From a virus, in IMG/VR virus record IMGVR_UViG_3300037332_000177, positions 1-32,979 of that record: 32,979 bases of DNA. One strand, written 5' to 3'. The position numbers were made by a program, and so were the translations under genes. The notes under the pieces are model-generated. The model was not told the DNA's origin. It did no database searches and saw nothing but the letters and a program-made list of their open reading frames with translations. This document shows, piece by piece, positions 20,297 through 29,310 of this stretch. The first letter of the stretch is position 1; each line of letters begins with the position of its first letter.

Positions 20297-20802
20297 TTGA
20301 TAATATCGTTTACTTTCTCTTCAACCTTGCCAATCACCTTGGCCAAAAATTCGGGTACGTGCGTGTTACTTTCCTTCAAGTTTTCGAGGACGCTTTTGAT
20401 TTCAAAAATACCGAGCATAACGAAGGTTAGAATAACCAGTAAATTCAAATAATATTCTGGAAATATCATCGTTCCGTCACGCAGGGATGCCAAAAACAAC
20501 ATTATCACCATCAGACTGATGGTGATAATTAAAATGAAATAACCTATACATTTTGCTATCAGTTTTTCTTTCAAAACTCTCAAGCTGTACTGTCCTTTCT
20601 TTTTCGACAACCGTACACCGCTCCACGTATTGACCGCAATAATCAAGATTAAAACGATGAACAGTAAGGCGTTTACTTGCCAACTTTGGGTCAGGAATTT
20701 GATTAGTGTTGCAATCAACATTGCAAATCCAAATTCTTCAATTCTGACCGTTTTGAGGTGCGTTTGTAGCGAGTTAAACGCTGTGCTGACGAATATTAAC
20801 AT
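20293..20802 (-). CDS. Holin
   Basis: 169 aa with four membrane helices: about 24-40 (EFGFAMLIATLIKFL), 44-62 (ALLFIVLILIIAVNTW), 88-110 (IGYFILIITISLMVIMLFL) and 117-137 (YYLNLLVILTFVMLGI). The final FEIKSVLENLKESNTHVPEF then LAKVIGKVEEKV is the usual end of the phage holin family related to toxin-secretion holins ('nE..SilEN....g.piP..l'). It makes lesions in the inner membrane at lysis and lies 24 bases after the endolysin gene. Confidence 0.85.
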   Translation of the reverse strand: MLIFVSTAFNSLQTHLKTVRIEEFGFAMLIATLIKFLTQSWQVNALLFIVLILIIAVNTWSGVRLSKKKGQYSLRVLKEKLIAKCIGYFILIITISLMVIMLFLASLRDGTMIFPEYYLNLLVILTFVMLGIFEIKSVLENLKESNTHVPEFLAKVIGKVEEKVNDIIK

Positions 20803-20826
20803 TGTGTTTTCTTTGGTTTATGTATT

Positions 20827-21273
20827 TCAATATTTTGTGTAAACTGTTCGACCTGAACTGTTCTTTGTTGCTCGTAACGCTTCTCTTCGATTACTCACCT
20901 GACTAAAACTGATATGAACCCATGACCCAAACTCTTCAATAATTTGGTCAAAGGGGATATTGAAGCGAATGGCGAAGTCAACTATTTCGTCTGTCGTTAG
21001 TCCATGTATCCTAATATCTGCCGCTTCGCCTCCTACGTGTTGGCTGTTTTTAGCCCCCCTGACACGCTTGTTTAATCTTTCACAACGATACCCCGAAGTA
21101 ACCGTTATAGGCTTGCTTAGTGCCGTTCTCATTGGCTGCAAAACGCTTTCGATTAGGCACGTAAGATTTGTTATTACGTGTAATGGTGGCTCGAATTGTT
21201 CGGTGTAATTTAATCGCCTTGCGGTAGGTGATTCAATCATTTCGAGAAGGCTAAAATTCTGGGATAGTTTCAT
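20827..21273 (-). CDS. Endolysin, peptidase M15 family
   Basis: 148 aa. MKLSQNFSLLEMIES is the usual opening of M15A phage endolysins. ITVTSGYRCERLN (about 57-69), SQHVGGEAADI with zinc ligands H79 and D86, and SWVHISFS with H120 complete the metal site. The fold is that of a D-Ala-D-Ala or L-Ala-D-Glu endopeptidase that cuts peptidoglycan. No signal peptide, so it depends on the holin. It overlaps the upstream gene by ATGA. Confidence 0.92.
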   Translation of the reverse strand: MKLSQNFSLLEMIESPTARRLNYTEQFEPPLHVITNLTCLIESVLQPMRTALSKPITVTSGYRCERLNKRVRGAKNSQHVGGEAADIRIHGLTTDEIVDFAIRFNIPFDQIIEEFGSWVHISFSQVSNRREALRATKNSSGRTVYTKY

Positions 21274-21698
21274 TTTGTGTCAAGTAATTCTATGGCTAAT
21301 TCATTACCCTTTGTATCTGACAAAATCAACCCGTTAATTTGCTTATCAAATGCTTGGTTTACTGCGGCAGTAATATCGGCGGGAGTCAAACCCTTACTTA
21401 GTGCGTTTATTTTTGTGTGTGTTATTTCCTGCCCCTGCAAAATTTCGTCCATCGCACCTAAAAGATTATTGAACTCTTCCAATTTTGACAAAAGAATCAC
21501 GTACCGTTTGTCTTGCTCAGTTTTGAGTGCTTCAAATAGGGCGTTTACGTTCACTACGTTCATTTTCACCGCCGACAAATAATCGTCAAGCGGGGGTGAA
21601 ACGTCCGAACCGCTGACCCGTATTTTGCTTAGTTTTACGGCAAAGTAAACTATGCCGCTGAATAGAATTATATTTGATATAGCTAAGAATGTTATCAT
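21270..21698 (-). CDS. Membrane-anchored helical protein of the lysis group, 142 aa
   Basis: One N-terminal membrane helix (ITFLAISNIILFSGIVYFAV) followed by a Pro-rich linker (SDVSPPLDD) and long helices (KTEQDKRYVILLSKLEEFNN). The topology is like that of the 18207-18638 product. It is coupled by ATGA to the endolysin. It may be a lysis accessory or a second spanin-like protein. No family recognised. Confidence 0.6.
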   Translation of the reverse strand: MITFLAISNIILFSGIVYFAVKLSKIRVSGSDVSPPLDDYLSAVKMNVVNVNALFEALKTEQDKRYVILLSKLEEFNNLLGAMDEILQGQEITHTKINALSKGLTPADITAAVNQAFDKQINGLILSDTKGNELAIELLDTK

Positions 21699-21710
21699 GT
21701 TGTTTTTATT

Positions 21711-23813
21711 TTAGTTGTAGCACGGAAAACCGTTTAATTTGTATGCAAAATCACGTATTTCGGAGATTGACCCCATTACGATATAATATTTGTCTTCGAT
21801 TGATTCAGTAGGGTAGACGGTAGGTCGGTCACGGTTCGGAAAGTAATATATCACGTTTCCACCCGCACCCAATTGGTCTTCTTGTTGCACAGAAGCACGA
21901 TAGGAGTCCTCTCTATTCCATACAATTCCAATACCTTCCGTACCTGCCGCATTGAATAATGCAACCCATTTTTCGGTGGCAATTACGCTTGTGATTTCAG
22001 ACAAAACTGGGTCGGATTGGTTAGGTAATCCGTCCATGTCAATCGTAGTCAAATCGCCGTTATTGAATGGCGTAGTGCCTGAATAATACTTAGCATATCT
22101 GTATTCAGTATTGAAGAAACCAAACGGATTTATTTGAGCAAATTGTAACCCATTCAAGTAGGTTAGATTAAGGTTAATTTTGTAGGTAATTTCAAACGCA
22201 TTGTCAGCAACTGCTCTAATTTTTTGTTCGTTGGTCGCGTCGGCAAAAACTTTGTCATTATTCAATGCAAACGCGTATTGATAGAGATTTGCCTGAGTTG
22301 TAAGTAGCTTTGTTGTATTATTCCACTCCTTGAAAAACGGTACGCCACCGAAATTGAAACCACCAGACCGTCCGCTTAATTCAAATTCATATACGCCTTG
22401 TGGCAATCCGTTCCACGCTCGCGTAGGTTCGGTGGTGGTGTACCCTCTGCCACTTTGACCATCTACGCCTCGAAAAATGGTCTGAATTTCAGACGGTTCA
22501 CCGATATACGGGTCATATATTCCAAATTGCATCCCTGAGTCGCGTTGTAGACTTCGGCTTCTTGTTTCACTTTTTTTGCCTATCCAGTCAGGGGTAGCAC
22601 CCATTAAGTTAGCCAACGCAATCTTATAAGTTGCTGTTTCGATAACGTCGTAGGATGTGTTATATGGCGTTACGGACAGACCTTGCGATGCGATATTTAC
22701 GCCCGTGATGTAATTGGCTGCGTAACTTGGTAGGATAACATTATCCCGATAAGCGAAGCAGTTACCCGTACCACCGCTGTTTTTTGTAATATTTGTTTTT
22801 GGGGGTAATCGAGAACTACCATCTTCGGGGATTGGATTGTTGTTATCAAACTCCAATTCTGTTTTTGTTCCCGCAAAAGTTACCTTGACGGGTTGCCCGT
22901 TGCCGTTCTGCCACCAATAGAGGTGTTCTAGGTCGAATCTAAAATTATAGAGTCCATTATTTGTTAGGTTATCGTTCGGGAATGCCTCAACCACATCGTT
23001 GGCAATATAACCCGCTTTGACGGTCATGACTTTGAAATTTCCAATGTACAAATCCAAATCAACTGGCGTATTTGGGGCGGCTGAATTGTACGCCCAACAA
23101 ATTATGTTAGGGTTTTCGGAATCGTTCACGAATCGAACGCGACCTTTGAATGTACTTGCCGCAGTTGGTAACGAGTTATCGAACGGTGTACACGTAGCAC
23201 AATCCGCAACTACAACCTGATTGATTTTCTGGTAGGCTTCACCCGCCAATTCGTAACCGTCGGGAGCGGAGAAGTTCGGCGTAAGCTCTAACCCGCCCGT
23301 TCCAGTAACTTGATTTGAAAGCTGAGAAGAACACCGACTGTCTAGTATTTTTTCGTAGCTTATATTCTGATTCGTTGTTGTCAAGAAGTTAATACCTCGC
23401 GGCTGGAATACATCGCGTGACGAAACGGGGTCAACCTCTTGTACTACCCACCACGCATCGTTGAACCGCCTTATTTTTGTTGGCTTGTTTGCAACCGTCC
23501 AGATTCCCACGGTTAATCCGTCGAAAAGTCCGCAATCAAAAAAGTTATAAGTGCTGAAATTAGCGGGTAATTGAACGCTTGCCAAGTCGTTGAAAATGTT
23601 ACCCTGCCGGAATGCAAATGGGTTTATGTTTCCCTCGTTGTCCGACGTAAGATAATAGAACTTTTGCGTTCCGTTTATGTATTTTTTAGTGACCAACGTG
23701 CCGAACTTTCCGCTATTTTCGGCAATCGTTAGCGGGTCAACCGGATTTACGGCCCTGAATATTTGAGCGTGAGCGGCAAAAGAGAGTAGGAAGAATAAGA
23801 GTATTTTTTTCAT
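21711..23813 (-). CDS. Secreted protein of unknown function, 700 aa
   Basis: Starts MKKILLFFLLSFAAHA-QIF, a typical type I signal peptide with cleavage after AHA. The mature part is beta-rich and rich in Asn, Thr and aromatic residues, with scattered cysteines (SRCSSQ, DCATC, GNCFAY, the final FPCYN) that suggest disulfides outside the cytoplasm. No catalytic motif or repeat is recognised. It sits in the late operon between a small gene after the tail fibre and the lysis group. Possible roles are cell-surface alteration of the infected host or a receptor-related protein. Coupled by ATGA to the upstream gene. Confidence 0.75.
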   Translation of the reverse strand: MKKILLFFLLSFAAHAQIFRAVNPVDPLTIAENSGKFGTLVTKKYINGTQKFYYLTSDNEGNINPFAFRQGNIFNDLASVQLPANFSTYNFFDCGLFDGLTVGIWTVANKPTKIRRFNDAWWVVQEVDPVSSRDVFQPRGINFLTTTNQNISYEKILDSRCSSQLSNQVTGTGGLELTPNFSAPDGYELAGEAYQKINQVVVADCATCTPFDNSLPTAASTFKGRVRFVNDSENPNIICWAYNSAAPNTPVDLDLYIGNFKVMTVKAGYIANDVVEAFPNDNLTNNGLYNFRFDLEHLYWWQNGNGQPVKVTFAGTKTELEFDNNNPIPEDGSSRLPPKTNITKNSGGTGNCFAYRDNVILPSYAANYITGVNIASQGLSVTPYNTSYDVIETATYKIALANLMGATPDWIGKKSETRSRSLQRDSGMQFGIYDPYIGEPSEIQTIFRGVDGQSGRGYTTTEPTRAWNGLPQGVYEFELSGRSGGFNFGGVPFFKEWNNTTKLLTTQANLYQYAFALNNDKVFADATNEQKIRAVADNAFEITYKINLNLTYLNGLQFAQINPFGFFNTEYRYAKYYSGTTPFNNGDLTTIDMDGLPNQSDPVLSEITSVIATEKWVALFNAAGTEGIGIVWNREDSYRASVQQEDQLGAGGNVIYYFPNRDRPTVYPTESIEDKYYIVMGSISEIRDFAYKLNGFPCYN

Positions 23814-24154
23814 TTGATAAATCCGTTATTAACTAGATGAATAGCAAGGTTTGATTCAGTTGCTGTTTTTTCACTCTCGCCGTTTGTGAAAGTGAGGCTT
23901 GTCAGGGTGTTGTCTACCGTTTTGAATAGGTCTAATGCAAGCGGGGTGAACTCAAAAGTTTCCTCAAAAAAAGATTCAATCCCCGCTTCTTTGTCGCTTG
24001 CTTCGATTTTTTGCAAATCTTGGAGTTCGTCACTAATCAACTCAATTGACTTTGACAATTGCAATAACTTTGCTTTGCCTATGAACTCTACGGATTTGCC
24101 GTTTACTAATGCCATTATCGCGGCGTGTGTACCTATCGCTTCTCTATTCGTCAT
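23810..24154 (-). CDS. Hypothetical acidic protein, 114 aa
   Basis: MTNREAIGTHAAIMALVNGK, then helices rich in acidic and Leu residues (LISDELQDLQKIEASDKEAG) and a C-terminal NGESEKTATESNLAIHLVNN. It lies directly after the giant tail-fibre gene, where tail-fibre assembly proteins are often found, but no such family is recognisable. Translation of the 700-aa gene is coupled to it by ATGA. Confidence 0.6.
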   Translation of the reverse strand: MTNREAIGTHAAIMALVNGKSVEFIGKAKLLQLSKSIELISDELQDLQKIEASDKEAGIESFFEETFEFTPLALDLFKTVDNTLTSLTFTNGESEKTATESNLAIHLVNNGFIK

Positions 24155-24175
24155 ATATAGTGTTTTCTAATATGT

Positions 24176-24201
24176 TAATATTGTGCAATATAACGATATT
24201 A
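24176..24201 (-). repeat. Inverted repeat TAATATTGT ... ACGATATTA
   Basis: 9-bp arms with one G-T pair in the 59-base gap between the tail-fibre gene and the next gene, the longest gap in this part of the late operon. It shares CGATATTAAAT with 6138-6149 and 6490-6501. A weak terminator or operator is possible. Confidence 0.35.
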
Positions 24202-24213
24202 AATTGAAAAATT

Positions 24214-27200
24214 TTAGTTAATTTTCACCCATTGGAATCTGGTGTTGGGGTTCTGGGTTGTTCCAATATTAACCTTTTCAATTGCATACCTCGAACCATA
24301 CGCATCACTTAAGTTTGCGTTTGGAACGGTGACGGATAGATAGGGGGCATCCAAGTTGATTGTGTTAGCTTTCAATCGCAAATCAGTCGGCGTTTCAAGT
24401 AGCATATTAGAACCGATGCTCTTGATATTAACCGCTAATGATCCAATCAAATCCAAACCCCGCAAAGACTTAACTTCAAACTTATCAGCGTTCGTTGCTT
24501 GATAGAATACGAAGGAAGCCTGAGCAACACCGCTGCTATTCTCGAACGATAACCCAGTCAAGTTTGCATCAGATACGTTTTTCAGAATTATGTCATTTGT
24601 GGTTCTTGCTCCTTCATTTGTTACCGATTGCAAATTGGGCGTAGCACTACCGCCTAACCCTGCCAAATCAGACATTAGAGCGTAGTTTTCGACGTTTTGC
24701 CCGTTTGCCCGATACCTTAATCTTTGCGTGTCTGATACCAATGCGAAGTCGTATGCCGCAACGCTCGTTGCTGTTCCTTCGTTGTACTTAATTCTAATTC
24801 GTGTTAACGGGTCAATTGTTGCAACTTCTTGTAGACCGGGCGTTGTGCTGCCGCCGCTCGATTGTATTTCGTCAGAAAACGCATACGCCCGTGCATCGCC
24901 CGAACCGTTAATTTGAACCAATCGCCCTGCATCGTCGAAAACGTTTCGCATCGTAAAAGCTGACCCTGATTCGTCTACGTGAGTCGTAGCAAATCCAACT
25001 AATTCATTTTCGATGTCGTAGGTCAATCGCCCTTTTTCCAACGCCCCGTCGTAGAACCTTAACCCGTATTCATTGCGAACGCCGCCTGAACCATCGCTAA
25101 ACTGATGCTCGAAGAAGTTCTCTGTTAGATAGCCCGCATTCGCATGATTGCCGTACCCAAACGCCGTTTGACCGTTCAAAATTCGGCTATCGTTCCCTTG
25201 TGCAACTGTTCCCGAACTTGTTCCAAAATTCTTATTGAACGCCGTGTTTTTTGAGAACTTAGGTTCTAATAGATTAAGTGAGTTTTCAAGACCTGAAATA
25301 TCGGACATTGCTAAGGTTGTCAAGTAGTTCACCGTTTCACCGTTGTTCGACAATTTGACAAAACCATTTTGAGTAAACTTGCTTTGTTTGGTAGCTATCT
25401 GAGTAAATAAGTTAGCTATCTGAGAGTCATTGTCTTGAATTTCTGTGACAAGTTCAATCCATGTATCTAGTGCTTCGGGAGCGGTATCAATGAACGTTGC
25501 CATTTTTGCATCCCAATCAGTTGCGAAATTTGCCGCAACAATAACCCCATTCCCATCCGCTTTTAGGTAATTACTCGCTACTGATTGCTGAATAGTTCCA
25601 CCAACTTGTAAGGTTGCAAAACCATTATCAGTGTTGGATTTTACGCTGACATTTCCATTCCCATGCAGAGTTAACGGGTTAACCCCTTCCGCAAAAAAAG
25701 CAAACTTTGAGTTAGAAGGGGTAGTTCCTTGCGTTGACATTGCCCAAGTCTTATAATAACTTCCAACTTCGATATAGCTATGCTTATTACTAGCGTCAGC
25801 ATAGAGGGAAATATTATTACGGACGTTCAAATACGCCCCCCCACTAAGGCTTGATACTAGACCAACATTTACCTTGTTGCTATAATTAAGTTGACCGTTG
25901 CCCTCCCTTGTCCAATAATTAGCCGAAGCTATTTGCGTTCCTAAGCGAGCATCCCACAAACTATTATAATCCGTAATCCCATAACCCGCAATCGTAGTTG
26001 GATTCGTGCCACCCGTCACCCGTCCGTAAGTGTCTACCGTTACGTTCTGATAATCACCCGCCGTAACTACTCCCGTTTTTTGGTTTACGATTCCGCTGCT
26101 GTCTATTTCGAGAGTTGACCCAATTTTGATGCCACCCAATATACCCGATGTCGCTTTCGGCAATGTTAAGTAATTTTTACGCAGCAACCACGCCGACCCG
26201 TTCCAATACGTATCATCTCCCGAAGCATAAGTAACACCTGCGTAAGTTCCCGCTCCATTTACTCTATAATAATCTCCCGTATTTGGGCTTGCGGACGGGG
26301 CACCCCCGCTACCTGCATCCCATTCCCCGATATACCTTTCAGACGTTAGCGGTGATGTCCATACGCCCGACCCGTCTGCGTTACTACATTGCCACACTTT
26401 GCCTGCCGCAGCGTTATTGGTGATTCTTAGGTTCGTAGTTCGGGTAATGCCGTTTACGTCTATCCTTGTACCTGCGAGGGGAACAGTCGTTCCAAATCCA
26501 ATAGTCCCGCTTGACAATACACGGATATATTCAGTCATTACGTTAGCGTTTCTAACTCTTAATAGAAATAGACCATCTGTCTTCGTTGTAGAAAATCCAA
26601 TCAAATCATAAGCTGGCGTAGGGATAGCGTCAACAATTTGCCCGACAGATAGAATCGACGCAGCAGCCCCGATAAGATTGAAGTCAATGTTCCGATATAT
26701 CCCTAGATTAAACCCATTGCCATATATTTGAAACTTATCCGATACGATAGGATTGGCATTAATCCCAACATTAGTGCCATTATCGAAAATTAGACTGTCC
26801 GAAAGCAAACCATCCGCACCGCTCTTTATAATTCTATTTGTTGTTAGGCTCGTGGCGTTCACCGTTGCCGCTTTCACCTTCCCAACAACATCAACACCCG
26901 TGCTTTTTGCCGTTGCTATCTCAACACCGTTACGCTTTATCCCAATATCGAAATTCCCACTTGCCGAACCTATAAAATCTTTTGAGGTTAATACGTTCGT
27001 TGCTCCACGCATCCACGCCGTTGCGTCGGTTGCAATAACGCTGTTAACGGCTAAATCGGGCACTTTTATTGTGACGTTTTGAGATAGTGCGGTGAAGTCC
27101 AAAACGGCTGTGTGTGGGCTTGCTTCGGATTTGAACTCGTAACCCGCCGTAACTGGCTTGATTGAATCCGTTACCGCATAATCTTTATCGACCCAAATCA

Positions 27201-29310
27201 AACCCGTGCCCGCTTCGTTACTTTCTTTAAGTAAGAACACTTCGCCCGTTTTTGAAAGGAATGATTCGGCTCGTATCTGTGGCTTTAGTGCTATGGTTCG
27301 TTCGCCGTTTCTTCCGATATTGCTTTCAAAGTTTTCACTTAAAAAAGTTGGGAACCGCTCCCGTGGGTTTAATCTATCGAACTCACCTAACCAACGTTGA
27401 AAGTTTTCGGGAATTACAACGGGTTCGGCAATTGGCGTAACGTCCGCAACGGTTAATTTCACAACCTTAACCCGTGCGAAACCCATTGTCGAATCAAGGC
27501 TAAGGTTATGGATTCGGTAAACGTCCGAATCAATAGCCACAAGGTCCCCAAAATGCAAAACGCCGCGTAACTCACCTTCGTAAGTGCCTAACCTAATTGA
27601 AAGGCTATCTAAATAATTCTTTGCAATGTGGTTTGATAGGTCGGTGTAAAATATGCTACCGTTTGACTTAAACTTCGTAAAGTGTGCATCGCCCGTGCTT
27701 GCTTGATATAACGTTTCTAATCCTTGTGGAAAAACGGGAAATCCCGTTGCTGCCTTAATCGGTAATTTATTATTTCGGTCTGCTGCATTATCGCCGCTAA
27801 ACTCTTTTACAAACCCCTCAAAGAGTTCATTGTTAAGCTGCTCTGAAACTATTCTAATGTAGTCAATTAGCACTTCGCCGCCCGTGGTTGCAATGCTAAC
27901 AATATTTCGTTCGGGCTGAAACACCCGTATAAATACCTTGTATTCTAAATTTGCAAGCGGAGAAGTAAACACATTGCCCGTGTACCATCCATCAAAATTA
28001 GGAATTACAAACGGACTAACCGCCGCATTATACGGGGGTTTTGGAATCTCGATTGTTTGTTCGCTGTCTTTAGGTGCGAGTGTATAAATCGGGTAACTCG
28101 TAACCGAAGCGGCTTCCATTACCCACTCGCCCTGCGGCGTTAGGTGGTAGCGGCGTTCTGGGCTTCCCGTTTGTACAACAATAATTTGAAACCGTAACGA
28201 CTGAATAAACCCGCCCGAAGTGGCTTTTATCTTTATGGATAATTTATCGTTTTCGGCTTGATTAAATAAATTGTTGAACGGAAAGAACGAAACGCCTACC
28301 GTGTTTTGAATATAATCGTTATCAACTCCCGAAGGTTGATACGTGGTAAATTCTTGGTTGTCAAGTTTGCCGTCCGTGGCCGTAAAGATAACCCCGCCTA
28401 ACCCGTTAGACGTCCACCCCGTTAAGTCGTTGAACTCGCCCGCTTCAAATAATTCACGCGATAAACTTTTCGGCTTTTCAATCGTAACATTTTTTAAGCT
28501 AAAGTTTTTGCCAAAGTTACCGCCCGCGTTACGCTCAACGTTTGCGGCTACCACTCGGTTAAATGCGGTGGTGCTGAGTAGCGTTAAGGTTGAACTGTAA
28601 ACCCGCTCCGTACTATTGCCACGGTTCATTTCGGCAATGTTGCGAACGTGCCATTTCCCCTTTGAAAGGTAAAGTTCGTTGTATGCTTGAAGTACTTCGG
28701 CTAAAACATCGTAACAGTTTTTGTCCTTGTATTGCCGATCATCTACGAACGAATCCCAATAATTGGCGGTGGTTGTTCCTAAGTTGTCCGTGCTTACTGT
28801 GGTGTTATCCACAATGCTAAATCCAAAGTTTGACTTGTGGGGTAGCTTGTCAATACACGCCTTTAGTACATTAAGCAACCTAACCCGGACGTTGGTGGGC
28901 GTGAACGTTTCCGTTTTGAGGTAGTTTAGCCCACACTCCGCACTTATCTGGGTGGCGAACATCCCGTCGGGAAGGTCTAAATCACGTGAGGTAAACGGGT
29001 CAATTATTCCTTCATATTCCAGAACGCTATCGGTATATTTTAGAATAGAGTAATCACCGTAGCTTTGACTATCAAACGCCGATTCTTTGAAAGTTGCCGT
29101 TGATATGGCTTGTAGTAAAAAACGGGTAGGAACCAACCCACCGAGGTACTGCTCCGCAACGGTTTTGTTTTGCTCAATCGTCAACGCGGGTTTGCCCGCT
29201 TGTAGTTCTTCGGCTGTTCCCGAAAAACCTTCGACCCAAATCTCAACCTTATGTAAATTGTTGCCAATGAACGAACGGTATTCGTAGAAATATTTTAAAC
29301 TTTTAGCCAT
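24214..29310 (-). CDS. Tail tip / tail fibre protein, 1698 aa
   Basis: The N-terminal 650 residues resemble a siphovirus tail-tip protein (YFYEYRSFIGNNLHKVEIWV, with a FEGFVKEFSGDNAADRNNKL junction). The rest is fibre-like: low-complexity beta segments such as NRIIKSGADGLLSDSLIFDN, a GEWDAGSGGAPSASPNTGDY block (about 985-1005) seen in many Bacteroidota tail fibres, and many Gly/Asn turns. No C-terminal S74 chaperone is seen; it ends NTRFQWVKIN. It follows the tape-measure gene with an 8-base overlap, the place of lambda J-like host-specificity proteins. It likely binds the host receptor. Confidence 0.85.
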   Translation of the reverse strand: MAKSLKYFYEYRSFIGNNLHKVEIWVEGFSGTAEELQAGKPALTIEQNKTVAEQYLGGLVPTRFLLQAISTATFKESAFDSQSYGDYSILKYTDSVLEYEGIIDPFTSRDLDLPDGMFATQISAECGLNYLKTETFTPTNVRVRLLNVLKACIDKLPHKSNFGFSIVDNTTVSTDNLGTTTANYWDSFVDDRQYKDKNCYDVLAEVLQAYNELYLSKGKWHVRNIAEMNRGNSTERVYSSTLTLLSTTAFNRVVAANVERNAGGNFGKNFSLKNVTIEKPKSLSRELFEAGEFNDLTGWTSNGLGGVIFTATDGKLDNQEFTTYQPSGVDNDYIQNTVGVSFFPFNNLFNQAENDKLSIKIKATSGGFIQSLRFQIIVVQTGSPERRYHLTPQGEWVMEAASVTSYPIYTLAPKDSEQTIEIPKPPYNAAVSPFVIPNFDGWYTGNVFTSPLANLEYKVFIRVFQPERNIVSIATTGGEVLIDYIRIVSEQLNNELFEGFVKEFSGDNAADRNNKLPIKAATGFPVFPQGLETLYQASTGDAHFTKFKSNGSIFYTDLSNHIAKNYLDSLSIRLGTYEGELRGVLHFGDLVAIDSDVYRIHNLSLDSTMGFARVKVVKLTVADVTPIAEPVVIPENFQRWLGEFDRLNPRERFPTFLSENFESNIGRNGERTIALKPQIRAESFLSKTGEVFLLKESNEAGTGLIWVDKDYAVTDSIKPVTAGYEFKSEASPHTAVLDFTALSQNVTIKVPDLAVNSVIATDATAWMRGATNVLTSKDFIGSASGNFDIGIKRNGVEIATAKSTGVDVVGKVKAATVNATSLTTNRIIKSGADGLLSDSLIFDNGTNVGINANPIVSDKFQIYGNGFNLGIYRNIDFNLIGAAASILSVGQIVDAIPTPAYDLIGFSTTKTDGLFLLRVRNANVMTEYIRVLSSGTIGFGTTVPLAGTRIDVNGITRTTNLRITNNAAAGKVWQCSNADGSGVWTSPLTSERYIGEWDAGSGGAPSASPNTGDYYRVNGAGTYAGVTYASGDDTYWNGSAWLLRKNYLTLPKATSGILGGIKIGSTLEIDSSGIVNQKTGVVTAGDYQNVTVDTYGRVTGGTNPTTIAGYGITDYNSLWDARLGTQIASANYWTREGNGQLNYSNKVNVGLVSSLSGGAYLNVRNNISLYADASNKHSYIEVGSYYKTWAMSTQGTTPSNSKFAFFAEGVNPLTLHGNGNVSVKSNTDNGFATLQVGGTIQQSVASNYLKADGNGVIVAANFATDWDAKMATFIDTAPEALDTWIELVTEIQDNDSQIANLFTQIATKQSKFTQNGFVKLSNNGETVNYLTTLAMSDISGLENSLNLLEPKFSKNTAFNKNFGTSSGTVAQGNDSRILNGQTAFGYGNHANAGYLTENFFEHQFSDGSGGVRNEYGLRFYDGALEKGRLTYDIENELVGFATTHVDESGSAFTMRNVFDDAGRLVQINGSGDARAYAFSDEIQSSGGSTTPGLQEVATIDPLTRIRIKYNEGTATSVAAYDFALVSDTQRLRYRANGQNVENYALMSDLAGLGGSATPNLQSVTNEGARTTNDIILKNVSDANLTGLSFENSSGVAQASFVFYQATNADKFEVKSLRGLDLIGSLAVNIKSIGSNMLLETPTDLRLKANTINLDAPYLSVTVPNANLSDAYGSRYAIEKVNIGTTQNPNTRFQWVKIN

